DNA from: G963422745 sp965214285
GTDB taxonomy: Bacteria; Actinomycetota; Acidimicrobiia; Acidimicrobiales; Aldehydirespiratoraceae
DNA length: 64,000 nucleotides
Direction of reading: 5' to 3'
Assembly (NCBI GenBank): GCA_965214285.1
Contig: OZ243946.1
Span: 372,001-436,000, forward strand
In this document: positions 24,220-32,258 of the stretch, piece by piece
How positions within the stretch are numbered: position 1 is the first letter of the stretch
Layout of the letters: every line of letters begins with the position of its first letter
Translations under genes and position numbers: made by a program
Notes under the pieces: generated by a model
What the model saw: the letters and a program-made list of their open reading frames with translations, nothing else
Told to the model about the DNA's origin: nothing
Database searches by the model: none

Positions 24220-24930
24220 TCAGGCGAACATCTGCAGCCACTGCTCCTTGCTGGAGGGCCGGAACACGATGTTGCGCTCGCGGGTGGCGCCCATGGTGGC
24301 TGCGGACTCCAGCGAGTAGCGGTGACCGGGGTAGAGCACCGTTTCGTCGGGCACCCGGCCCAGGCGGGTGGTCAGGCTCTCGTACATCTGCTCAGGGTCC
24401 GAGCCTGGCAGATCCATGCGCCCGCAGCCGTCGAGGAACAGAGTGTCGCCCGCCACCAGCCGCCCGTCGACCAGGAAGCACTGGCTGCCCGGCGTGTGGC
24501 CCGGCGTGTGGATCAGCTCTATGTCCACCGCGCCGACGCTGACCGAATCGCCGCTGGCATGCGACACCAGCGCAGCATCGGTCAGGCCGGTGACCTTGCA
24601 CACCAGGTCGGCCTCGTCGGCCTGCACGTGGATCGGCACGTCCACCCGCTCCAGCAGCGCCGCCACGCCCTGAAGCTCCAGGCCCATCATCGAGCCGCCC
24701 ACGTGATCGGGGTGATAGTGGGTGGCGAGCACGCCGCTGCAGCGCATGCCGTCGGCTTCGAGGATGCCCAGCAGGTCGTCTACGTCATAGGCAGGGTCGA
24801 CGAGCAGCGCCTCGCCGGTGTGGCGGTCGCCGACGGCATACACGAAATTGACCATCTGCGCCGCCAGCGGGTCGTCGGTCGCGAAGTCCCGGCCCGACAG
24901 CAGCTGTCGGAAGTAGAAGCGATCCGTCAT
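24220..24930 (-). CDS. Metallo-beta-lactamase-fold hydrolase (glyoxalase II-like)
   Basis: A 236-residue MBL-fold protein. The metal motif THYHPDHVGG (HxHxDH) is followed by HTPGHTPGSQCFLVDG and the third metal-ligand Asp in VAGDTLFLDGCGRMD; the last His is in YPGHRYS. The order suits glyoxalase II or persulfide-dioxygenase-type thiolester hydrolases. No signal peptide, so cytoplasmic. It lies on the strand opposite to the acetyl-CoA synthetase, tail to tail, and in line with the desaturase upstream. The substrate is undetermined. Confidence 0.85.
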   Translation of the reverse strand: MTDRFYFRQLLSGRDFATDDPLAAQMVNFVYAVGDRHTGEALLVDPAYDVDDLLGILEADGMRCSGVLATHYHPDHVGGSMMGLELQGVAALLERVDVPIHVQADEADLVCKVTGLTDAALVSHASGDSVSVGAVDIELIHTPGHTPGSQCFLVDGRLVAGDTLFLDGCGRMDLPGSDPEQMYESLTTRLGRVPDETVLYPGHRYSLESAATMGATRERNIVFRPSSKEQWLQMFA

Positions 24931-25038
24931 CGCCGGCCCGTACCCGTCATCGTGGACCCGTCGCCGTCAGCGAGCGGCCCGCGGCTTTCAGCGAGCGAGC
25001 CGTCACCGAGCAAGCGCTCACCGAGCGACCAGCCGCCG

Positions 25039-26049
25039 TCACGCCGCTGCCGGGCGGACGAGATGCCCGAAGAACGACCAGTAGCCCCGGTGGGTGATCT
25101 CGTCGTCGATGTAGCCGTCGGCCACCAGAGCCTGGTGCAGCTTCGGGAGGTTCGCCATCGGCACGCCCGAGTCCACGTGGTGGGCCAGGTGAAAGCCGAC
25201 CGAGCCCGTGAGGAACAGGTACCTGGCCAAGAACCCCTGGCGGACGTTGTGGGTGGTGCGGCGGCGGTCGGCGCTGCGGGTCATGCCGCCGTGCTCGGCC
25301 AGGGCGCGCAGGCGGTTGAACACCCGGAAATAGGTGGCCCAGGGCAGCAGCCACAGCCAGAGATACAGCCACGGCTGCCCGAAGGCGAAGAACACGCCGA
25401 ACACGAAGGCCTGGCCGCTCACGAAGCGCAGCCCGCGGAGGCGCTGGCCCGGCGTGACCAGCCGCTTCAGCGCCGGCTGCACGTTCTTGTAGGCCGACAC
25501 GCCGAGAGCGTCCCGCAGCATTTTGCGCCGCATCGAGGCGCGGCTGATCGGGTACTTGGCGTAAAGCAGGAAATCGGGCTCCTTCTCGCCGAACTCGTCA
25601 CGATGGTGGCGCATGTGAACGATCCGGTAGCCGTTGCCGCCGTCGCCGAACGCCAGCCAGCCCAGGAGCTTCTCGCCGATCCAGTCGTTGGCCCGCCGGT
25701 TCGAGAACAGCAGCCGGTGGGCGGCCTCGTGATGCAGCGTGAGGATTCGCTGGAACCAGGTTCCCATGGCGACGAAGGCGACGACCCAGGCCAGCGGATG
25801 GCCGACGAGCACGGCCCCGCCTGCCCACAGAAACGGCAGCGCAAGCACCCATACGATGATCAGGGCGTTGCGCAGGTCGGGTATGCGGCGCAGCTCGGCT
25901 CGGAAATCGCCCTTGGGCCGGCCGTCGGGATGCAGCCGATCCGAGCCGCCGAAGGCCGGCAGCCGGTCCTCGCTCGGCGCGAGGCCTGCGGTGTATCTCG
26001 CCACCGCTTCGTCGTGGTCGGCGGCGCTCGGCGTGTCGACTGCGCCCAC
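25039..26049 (-). CDS. Membrane fatty acid desaturase
   Basis: A 336-residue di-iron desaturase/hydroxylase. The three histidine boxes are HHEAAH (HxxxH), HMRHH (HxxHH) and HLAHHVD (HxxHH), spaced as in the FA_desaturase family. Hydrophobic stretches flank them (IIVWVLALPFLWAGGAVLV, LAWVVAFVAMG, LYLWLWLLPWATYF). It probably introduces double bonds into membrane lipid acyl chains, though related enzymes hydroxylate sphingoid or carotenoid substrates. The 5' side is occupied by a G-rich minisatellite that separates it from the divergent pheA. Confidence 0.88.
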   Translation of the reverse strand: MGAVDTPSAADHDEAVARYTAGLAPSEDRLPAFGGSDRLHPDGRPKGDFRAELRRIPDLRNALIIVWVLALPFLWAGGAVLVGHPLAWVVAFVAMGTWFQRILTLHHEAAHRLLFSNRRANDWIGEKLLGWLAFGDGGNGYRIVHMRHHRDEFGEKEPDFLLYAKYPISRASMRRKMLRDALGVSAYKNVQPALKRLVTPGQRLRGLRFVSGQAFVFGVFFAFGQPWLYLWLWLLPWATYFRVFNRLRALAEHGGMTRSADRRRTTHNVRQGFLARYLFLTGSVGFHLAHHVDSGVPMANLPKLHQALVADGYIDDEITHRGYWSFFGHLVRPAAA

Positions 26050-26104
26050 GCGGCCAGGCTAGCGGACCGACGAAAACCCGGACAAAGGGGGACCGGGCAG
26101 TGAC

Positions 26105-26180
26105 TGTGCAGGGCGGGGCGGGCATGTGCAGGGCAGGACGGGCATGTGTAGGGCAGGGCGGGGCGGGCATGTGCAGGGCG
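26105..26180. repeat. G-rich ~20-bp minisatellite upstream of pheA
   Basis: Units beginning TGTGCAGGGC and ending GGGCA repeat at 20, 20 and 25 bp, with a partial fourth copy, between the divergent desaturase and prephenate dehydratase genes. The G runs on the plus strand could form quadruplex-like structures. It leaves only ~24 bp before the pheA start, so it may overlap the promoter. Confidence 0.8.
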
Positions 26181-26203
26181 TGGTGCAACTATCCTCGGCG
26201 GTC

Positions 26204-27142
26204 GTGAACGACAAGCCGACCGTGCCCAGCCTCGGATACCTGGGGCCGGCGGGCACCTTCACCGAGCAGGCCGTGGTCGGCGAGCCGGATCTCGCGGCGC
26301 TGGACCTGCGGCCCATGGGCAGCATCGTGGAGGTGCTGCGAGCCGCCGAGCGCGGCGATGTCTCCTACGGCTTCGCCGCCATGGAGAACATGATCGAGGG
26401 CTCGGTGAACGCCACCATCGACACTCTGGCCTTCGACTCCGACTCGCTCTTGATCCAGCGGGAGGTGGTCATCAACGTCAACCTCAACCTGCTGGTCAAT
26501 CCCGGGGTCGCCCTCGACGACATCGAGGTGGTGCGCTCGCACCCCGTGGCCTACGGCCAGTGCCGGCGCTTCCTGGCGGACCATCTCGACCAGGCCCGCA
26601 TCGAGGCCACCAACTCCACCGCAGACGCGGCCCGTGAGCTGGCCCACAGCGGCTTGCGCGACACCGCGGCCATCGCCCCCCGGCGCTCGGCGGAGGTGTA
26701 CGGGCTGCACGTGCTCGCCGAGGACGTGGAGGACCACCCCGAGAACCAGACCCGCTTCGTGATGGTCGGCTCCGACGGGATCCCGGCGCCGTCGGGCCAC
26801 GACAAGACCTCGGTGCTGATCTACCAGCGCCAGGACGCCCCCGGTTCGCTGGTGGGCATCCTCGGGGAGTTCGCGGCCCGCTCGATCAACCTCACCCGCC
26901 TGGAGAGCCGCCCGACCCGCAAGTCGATGGGCGACTACTGCTTCCTGGTCGACTGCGAGGGCCACATCCACGACGAGGTGGTCGGCGACGCCCTGCGCAA
27001 CATCCACATGAAGCAGGGCAACGTGAAGTTCCTGGGCTCTTACCCCTCGGCCTACGGCACCAGCGAACAGCAGGAGTACAACCGCGAGGCGGTGGTCAAC
27101 GCCGACCGCTGGCTGGCGGCGCTGCGCGAGCGCATCCGCTAG
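26204..27142 (+). CDS. pheA: Prephenate dehydratase
   Basis: A 312-residue enzyme that converts prephenate to phenylpyruvate in phenylalanine synthesis. The catalytic domain begins SLGYLGPAGTFTEQAV and contains the substrate-site ENMIEGSVNATIDTL and SHPVAYGQCRRFL with NSTADAAREL (catalytic Thr region). A C-terminal ACT domain (~residues 205-280) with DAPGSLVGILGEFAARSINLTRLESRP gives feedback inhibition by phenylalanine. There is no fused chorismate mutase. The GTG start is right after an ATCCTCGGCG stretch without a clear ribosome binding site; leaderless translation is likely. Confidence 0.93.
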   Translation: MNDKPTVPSLGYLGPAGTFTEQAVVGEPDLAALDLRPMGSIVEVLRAAERGDVSYGFAAMENMIEGSVNATIDTLAFDSDSLLIQREVVINVNLNLLVNPGVALDDIEVVRSHPVAYGQCRRFLADHLDQARIEATNSTADAARELAHSGLRDTAAIAPRRSAEVYGLHVLAEDVEDHPENQTRFVMVGSDGIPAPSGHDKTSVLIYQRQDAPGSLVGILGEFAARSINLTRLESRPTRKSMGDYCFLVDCEGHIHDEVVGDALRNIHMKQGNVKFLGSYPSAYGTSEQQEYNREAVVNADRWLAALRERIR

Positions 27143-27213
27143 CCCGGCCGTGCTCGTCTCGGCTGCGTCCGTCCAGGTTGGGCTCGTCTCGGGCGTGCCG
27201 GTCTAGCCCGGCC

Positions 27214-28860
27214 GTGGCCGACGCAGCAGGGAACTTCCTCGACGACCTGCGCCGGGCCGCGGCGGATCGCCTCGACGGCGACTTCCTGGTCGAGCCTGGT
27301 GCGGTGCCCGTCAGCTACGGCGAGATGTTCGACCTCGCCGCCCGCTTCGCAAGGGTGCTCGCCGATGCCGGAGCAGGCCCCGGCGACCGGGTGCTGGTCT
27401 GTGTCGACAAGTCGGTCGAGGCGGTCGCGCTGTATCTGGCGTGCCTGCATGCCGGCGTCGTCCACGTGCCGCTCAATCCCGCATACACCGACGCCGAGCT
27501 TGGCTACTTCCTCGACGACGCCGAGCCTGCGGTGGCCGTGCTGGACCCTGCGCGCAGCGGGATTGTCGGCGGGCCTCGGGACGCGGGCCGGCTGCCGGAG
27601 ACGCCCGGTACACCGGCGACACCCGAGCCGCCCGAGACCCCGGGGATGCCGGAGACGCCGGAGGTCTTGACCCTGGCCGCCGACGGCACAGGCTCGCTGG
27701 CCGACGCAGCGCGGGGCGCCGAGGCGCTGCCGATGGCCGAGCGCCACAGCTCCGACCTGGCGGCGCTGCTCTACACCTCGGGCACCACCGGCCGGCCGAA
27801 GGGAGCGGCGCTCAGCCACGCAAGCCTGCGCCTCAACGCCGGGGCCCTGCATGCCGCCTGGCGCTTCGGGCCCGATGACCGCCTGGTCCACGGTCTGCCG
27901 CTGTTTCACGTCCACGGGCTGTTCGTGGCCCTGCACTGCGCCATGGCATCCGCGATCCCGGTGACCTTCCTGCGTCGCTTCGACCCTGCGGCCGTGACAG
28001 CCGCGCTGGCGGATGCCACGGTCTTCATGGGCGTGCCCACTCATTACCGGCGCCTGCTGGAGGCACCCGGCTTCGGTCGCGGCGCCTGCACCGGGATGCG
28101 GCTCTTCACGGCAGGCTCGGCACCGCTGCCCGAGGCGCTGTTCGCCGAGTTCGCAGAGCGCAGCGGGCATGTGATCTGCGAACGCTACGGCATGAGCGAG
28201 ACCATGATCGTGACCTCCAACCCCTGCGACGGCGAGCGGCGGGCGGGCACGGTCGGCTTCGCGCTCGACGGCGTTGAGCTGCGGGTGACCGCCCCCGACG
28301 GCAGCGTGTGCGCTGCGGGGCACACGGGGCTGGTCGAGGTTCGCTCGGACCAGGTGATGCGCGAGTACTGGCGGCAGCCCGAGGCCACCGCGGAGGCGTT
28401 TCGCGACGGCGGCTGGTTCGTCACCGGCGACCGGGGCCGCCTGGACGACGAAGGCCGGCTGAGCCTTCAGGGCAGGGCGAGCGATGTGATCATCAGCGGC
28501 GGCGAGAACGTGTACGCCGCCGAGGTCGAGGCGGTTCTCGATGCCGTGGCCGGGGTTCGCGAGTCGGCGGTGATCGGCGTGGCCGACGACGACCTGGGCG
28601 AAGCGGTGACGGCCGTCTTGGTGGCCGAGGAGTCGGGCCGAGCCGGCGCCGCCGACGAGTCTGCCGACGGGGCCGGCCCGACCACCGGAGTCGAGGATGC
28701 GATCCGGGCTGCTCTCGATGCCCGCCTGGCCCGGTTCAAGCACCCCAAGCGCATCGTCTGGGTCGACGAGCTGGAGCGCAACGCCATGGGCAAGTTGCAA
28801 AAGGCGCTGCTTCGAGAGCGCTACAGCGGCTCGGAGTCCGCGTCTCCTTCGGCGGGCTGA
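27214..28860 (+). CDS. Acyl-CoA ligase, malonyl-CoA-synthetase-like
   Basis: An AMP-forming acyl-CoA ligase of 548 residues. P-loop LLYTSGTTGRPKGAALSH, the GLPLFHVHGLFVALHCA stretch typical of the malonyl-CoA synthetase branch, YGMSETMIVTSNP, GWFVTGDRGRLDDEGRL and the C-terminal NAMGKLQKALLRERY (catalytic Lys) are all present. A Pro/Glu/Thr-rich insert (ETPGTPATPEPPETPG and on, ~residues 117-140), built from short DNA repeats, interrupts the N-terminal domain at a surface position. The last 40 bases overlap the end of the convergent gene. A medium-chain or other carboxylate substrate remains possible. Confidence 0.85.
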   Translation: MADAAGNFLDDLRRAAADRLDGDFLVEPGAVPVSYGEMFDLAARFARVLADAGAGPGDRVLVCVDKSVEAVALYLACLHAGVVHVPLNPAYTDAELGYFLDDAEPAVAVLDPARSGIVGGPRDAGRLPETPGTPATPEPPETPGMPETPEVLTLAADGTGSLADAARGAEALPMAERHSSDLAALLYTSGTTGRPKGAALSHASLRLNAGALHAAWRFGPDDRLVHGLPLFHVHGLFVALHCAMASAIPVTFLRRFDPAAVTAALADATVFMGVPTHYRRLLEAPGFGRGACTGMRLFTAGSAPLPEALFAEFAERSGHVICERYGMSETMIVTSNPCDGERRAGTVGFALDGVELRVTAPDGSVCAAGHTGLVEVRSDQVMREYWRQPEATAEAFRDGGWFVTGDRGRLDDEGRLSLQGRASDVIISGGENVYAAEVEAVLDAVAGVRESAVIGVADDDLGEAVTAVLVAEESGRAGAADESADGAGPTTGVEDAIRAALDARLARFKHPKRIVWVDELERNAMGKLQKALLRERYSGSESASPSAG

Positions 28861-30875
28861 GCCGTTCGGCAATCGGCCTTCTGGCTCGGCTGGGTCGACT
28901 GAGCCGCTGCCCCGTTCGCTTCGCCGCTTGCGGCGTCGTCCCCGTTGTCCTGGGTCGGCTGCGAGGGCGCAGGGGCCTTGCGGCGGCTGCGAGCCCACAG
29001 CCGCTGAGCCGCCACCGCCAGCGCCGACAACGCCAACAAGGGGACAACCAACCGCAGCGTCCCCCGGCCGACCGCCCCCTCGTAGGTCTCGATGAGCAGC
29101 TCCGCCTCGTGCTCGGCCTCGCCGAACTCGCCGGCAGACCAAAGCGCCAGGATCCGATCCAGGCTGCGCTGCGAGTCGTAGTCCATCAGGCCGATCCCGG
29201 CCAACAGCCCCCGGTCGGTGGTGGCCAGCGTCTGCGCCTCGGCCACGAAGTCCAGCGCATGGCGCTGATCGGTCAGCACCCGCAACGGCTCGTTCATGCC
29301 GGCGTCGCCGGAGTCGGCAGCCTCGAAGGCCTCACGCAGATGCGGGCCTGCCTCCAGACCCGCTTCGCCTGCGACCGTGGCGAGCTCGTCACGGGCCTCT
29401 AGCAGGTCCGCCACTGAGTCTCGGCGCTCCTGGTAATCCCCGAAGCGCCACTCGGCCAGCGGCATCCGCAGGTACAGCGGCAGCGACCAGCCGTCTGCGT
29501 GCTCTTCGAGGCGCTGGTAGTCGAACCGGGCCGCAGCCCGCTGCTGGATCACCGCCGCCGCGCCGGCGCCACCGGCCTCGGCGAAGGCCGCGTCCGCCTG
29601 CACCCCGCCGAGGTTCTCGAAGGCGTCCAGCATCGTCCGCCAGTCCACGGGGCCGGAGCGCTCGCCGGGGGCGCTTCCGGGGTAGGCGATCTCGCTGCCG
29701 GCCAGGTTGGCGAACGCAACGCGGGCGTGCTCGGGCGTGATCGCCGCCAGCGCGGCGCTCAGCGGCTCGGCCCAGCGACCCGCAGTCGGCGGGGCAGCGT
29801 GAGGCACGGCGTCGTCTGCGGCCGATGACGCCGCGGCCGCGGCTGTGGCCACAGCCCAGGCGGTGTCTTCGAGCAGCGAGCCCTCTGCCCAGTCGATGCC
29901 GGCAAGCAGCTCCCCGGCGACCGCCTCGGCATAGATCTCCGCGCCCGCGGACGGCTCCACGACCGCCACCAGCCTCGACGGGTCCTCGACTACGCGGATC
30001 GGCGCGTCGCCGGCCCAGCCGTGCCTGATCTCGATGGGCCGTGCCGAGGCCAGCCCGGTCAGCTCCACGACCGCCTGCGCTGCCTGCTCGGCTCGCTCGA
30101 CGGCGGCCGGGTCCGGCAGCAGCGTGGCGACCGTGATGTCGAGGCCCTCTGCGGCAGCCTCGGTGCGGATCAGGGCGCCGGGCTGTTCGGCAACCAGGGC
30201 GACAGGCTCATAAGGCGCCGGGGCGACGGCGCGCAGCACGGTGAGCCCGGCATCTGTTTCGGTGACGGCATCAACGGCGGCTTCCCAGCCGGGTGCGCTC
30301 ACCACGGCGAAGGACTCGGGGATGCGCACCGTCAAGGCGGCAGTGCCGTTGCCGTGGGCGGCGGCGTGAGGCGCAATGGCGATCAGGCCCGGCGACACAT
30401 GGCGCAGCTCGGCCACGTCGCCTGCGAAACGGAGCGTGTAGGAGAGCCGGCCTTCGAGCGTGGCACCGGGTTGGAGCGGGCGGTCGAAGCTCACGATCAG
30501 CCGCAGATGACCATCGGCGGACGGGCCGGTTGCGGCCGTCACAGTCGCATCCCGGCCGCCCATGACCGCGGAGATGCCGGTCGCCCCGGCGGGCAAGCGC
30601 TCGCCAAAGGACGCTCGCTCGACGTCGCCGGCGTTCGTGAGCGAATAGCTCATCGTCACCTCAGCCGAGAAGCCGGCCGGCAGCACCGTCAGCTCGGTTG
30701 TCACGTCGGCATCGAACGGCGCTGTGGCGGCTGAGTCGCCGCCGCCGTCACCGATGCCAAGGCCCGGCTCGTCGTCTGTCTGGGCACCAGCCGCATCGGG
30801 CGCGGCCGGCAGCACCGCCGGCCCGGCTGCGAGACCGGCCACGATTGCGCAGAGGGCGCCGAGCCGTCGCAACAC
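28821..30875 (-). CDS. Large secreted, membrane-anchored protein of unknown function
   Basis: About 684 residues. The N-terminus is a signal peptide (LRRLGALCAIVAGLAAGPAVLPAAPDAAGAQ) and a C-terminal helix (LRLVVPLLALSALAVAAQRLW) followed by Arg/Lys would anchor it in the membrane, leaving ~600 residues outside. The first outer part (residues ~60-200) is rich in beta-type alternation (VTTELTVLPAGFSAEVTMSYSL...), like a secreted beta-sandwich. The rest has Ala-rich helices. No catalytic motif or family is recognised. I chose the GTG directly before the signal; the open frame continues far upstream without a signal. The cytoplasmic tail is Gln/Ala/Pro-rich. Confidence 0.7.
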   Translation of the reverse strand: MLRRLGALCAIVAGLAAGPAVLPAAPDAAGAQTDDEPGLGIGDGGGDSAATAPFDADVTTELTVLPAGFSAEVTMSYSLTNAGDVERASFGERLPAGATGISAVMGGRDATVTAATGPSADGHLRLIVSFDRPLQPGATLEGRLSYTLRFAGDVAELRHVSPGLIAIAPHAAAHGNGTAALTVRIPESFAVVSAPGWEAAVDAVTETDAGLTVLRAVAPAPYEPVALVAEQPGALIRTEAAAEGLDITVATLLPDPAAVERAEQAAQAVVELTGLASARPIEIRHGWAGDAPIRVVEDPSRLVAVVEPSAGAEIYAEAVAGELLAGIDWAEGSLLEDTAWAVATAAAAASSAADDAVPHAAPPTAGRWAEPLSAALAAITPEHARVAFANLAGSEIAYPGSAPGERSGPVDWRTMLDAFENLGGVQADAAFAEAGGAGAAAVIQQRAAARFDYQRLEEHADGWSLPLYLRMPLAEWRFGDYQERRDSVADLLEARDELATVAGEAGLEAGPHLREAFEAADSGDAGMNEPLRVLTDQRHALDFVAEAQTLATTDRGLLAGIGLMDYDSQRSLDRILALWSAGEFGEAEHEAELLIETYEGAVGRGTLRLVVPLLALSALAVAAQRLWARSRRKAPAPSQPTQDNGDDAASGEANGAAAQSTQPSQKADCRTAQPAEGDADSEPL

Positions 30876-30944
30876 GAAGCTGCAAGCTAGCGGCGACCCG
30901 CTGCGGGCCGGCACCGATTTCCCAGGCGCATGGCGCAGTCCCGA

Positions 30945-30990
30945 TCCGGCTGCGTCGGTGCGCGACGCCAAGGCCCGTCTGTCCCGCCGT
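30945..30990 (+). pseudogene. Echo of an enoyl-CoA hydratase 3' end
   Basis: The stretch translates as PDPAASVRDAKARLSRRG, closely matching TDPAASVRDAQARLEAM near the C-terminus of the intact enoyl-CoA hydratase that follows (about 31817-31868). It sits 30-70 bp before that gene's start, as expected for the remnant of a tandem duplicate whose body was deleted. Confidence 0.65.
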
Positions 30991-31016
30991 GGCGTCAACT
31001 GCTCTACGGTGCAGCC

Positions 31017-31943
31017 ATGTCGCAACCCGAAGACGGCGAGCGCGAGCCAGAGCCGGCCGCGGTCGACTCGCCCGAGCCAGACCTGACCGAGACGGGCCCG
31101 AACCAGGCCGCCGACGCGCTCAAGGCCACCACGTGGGCCGTCGACGGCGCGGTCGCCGTCATCGAGCTGTCGCGCCCGCACCGCCACAACGCCTGGACCG
31201 GGCGCATGCACGCAGAGCTGCGCCGCCTGCTGGCGCGGGCCGAGGACGACCCGGCGATCCGGGTCGTGGTGATCACCGGCGACCCCGCCGGCGGGACGTT
31301 CTGCCCCGGCGCCGACCGCGAAGCGCTGGCAGGCCACGCCGAGCGCGGCGCTTATGACCCCGGCACTCCCGCCGACATCGCCAGGCCCGGCTTCGAGGCG
31401 GCCCCAGAGCTGGCCGCCGACTTCGCCTTCATGCTCGGCCTCTCGACGGTCACGATCGCCGCCGTCAACGGCGCCGCGGCGGGCGTCGGGCTGGTGCTGG
31501 CCTGCTGGTGCGACATCCGCTTCGTAGCCGCCGACGCCAAGCTCACCACGGCCCACGGACGGCTCAACCTGCCCGCCGAGTACGGGCTCTCCTGGCTGCT
31601 GCCGCGCCTGATCGGCCACGGACGGGCCGCTGAGATCCTGCTGTCGAGCCGGGTGCTGCTCGGCGACGAGGCCCAGCGCATCGGCCTGGCCGGCCAGGCA
31701 CTGGACGCCGAAGAGGTGCTGCCGACAGCGCTGGCCTTTGCCCACGACCTGACCCGCGACGTGAGCCCGCACTCGCTGCGCGCCACCAAGCGCCAGCTCG
31801 CGCTGGACTCCTTCGGGACCGACCCAGCCGCGTCGGTGCGCGACGCCCAGGCCCGCCTGGAGGCAATGACCGCCGAGGACGACTACCGCGAGGCGATGGC
31901 GGCGAACAGCGAGCGCCGCCCGCCGCGCTGGACCGACAGCTAA
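31017..31943 (+). CDS. Enoyl-CoA hydratase/isomerase family protein (second copy)
   Basis: A crotonase-fold protein of 308 residues with a charged, low-complexity N-terminal extension (residues 1-40). The catalytic fold shows VAVIELSRPHRHNAWTGRM, the first oxyanion segment DPAGGTFCPGADREAL and the second NGAAAGVGLVLACWCDIRFVA; the Glu of LPAEYGLSWLLPRLIG is in the usual catalytic position. The C-terminal ARL..MTAEDDYREAMAANSERRPP is typical of hydratases acting in fatty-acid degradation. It is only distantly related to the 21084 hydratase. Confidence 0.87.
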   Translation: MSQPEDGEREPEPAAVDSPEPDLTETGPNQAADALKATTWAVDGAVAVIELSRPHRHNAWTGRMHAELRRLLARAEDDPAIRVVVITGDPAGGTFCPGADREALAGHAERGAYDPGTPADIARPGFEAAPELAADFAFMLGLSTVTIAAVNGAAAGVGLVLACWCDIRFVAADAKLTTAHGRLNLPAEYGLSWLLPRLIGHGRAAEILLSSRVLLGDEAQRIGLAGQALDAEEVLPTALAFAHDLTRDVSPHSLRATKRQLALDSFGTDPAASVRDAQARLEAMTAEDDYREAMAANSERRPPRWTDS

Positions 31944-31946
31944 CGC

Positions 31947-32207
31947 TCAGCTCGCCAGGCTGGCCAGCGCCCAGATGGCGGCAACCAGGCCCACGGCGAT
32001 GAACAGCAGGCTGCGTCCCAGCGGCGCCCGGCGCCGCTCGAGGCCGCTGTAGTGCTCAGGGTCTCGCTGCCGCTCAGCCGAGTCGGCCGGGCCGCCGAGC
32101 GGGTCGCTGCCTGGGGGCGGGCGGAGCAAGGCGACGAGATGGCCGACCGCCATCGCCGCGCCCAGGGCCAGCACCAGCCAGGCGCCGATGTCGGGGCCGA
32201 GAAACAC
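31947..32207 (-). CDS. Small two-helix membrane protein
   Basis: An 86-residue protein with two membrane helices (GAWLVLALGAAMAVGHLVALL and LLFIAVGLVAAIWALASLAS) separated by a Pro/Glu/Arg-rich polar loop of about 35 residues. No family recognised. It begins with GTG about 50 bases downstream of the dnaB stop on the same strand. The coding choice is supported by the hydrophobic pattern rather than by homology; another overlapping frame is Arg/Ser-rich and looks spurious. Confidence 0.55.
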   Translation of the reverse strand: MFLGPDIGAWLVLALGAAMAVGHLVALLRPPPGSDPLGGPADSAERQRDPEHYSGLERRRAPLGRSLLFIAVGLVAAIWALASLAS

Positions 32208-32258
32208 CTCACACGCTCGCTCGCGACACCGCTGCCTGCCCGGACGCCGTTGCCAGGC

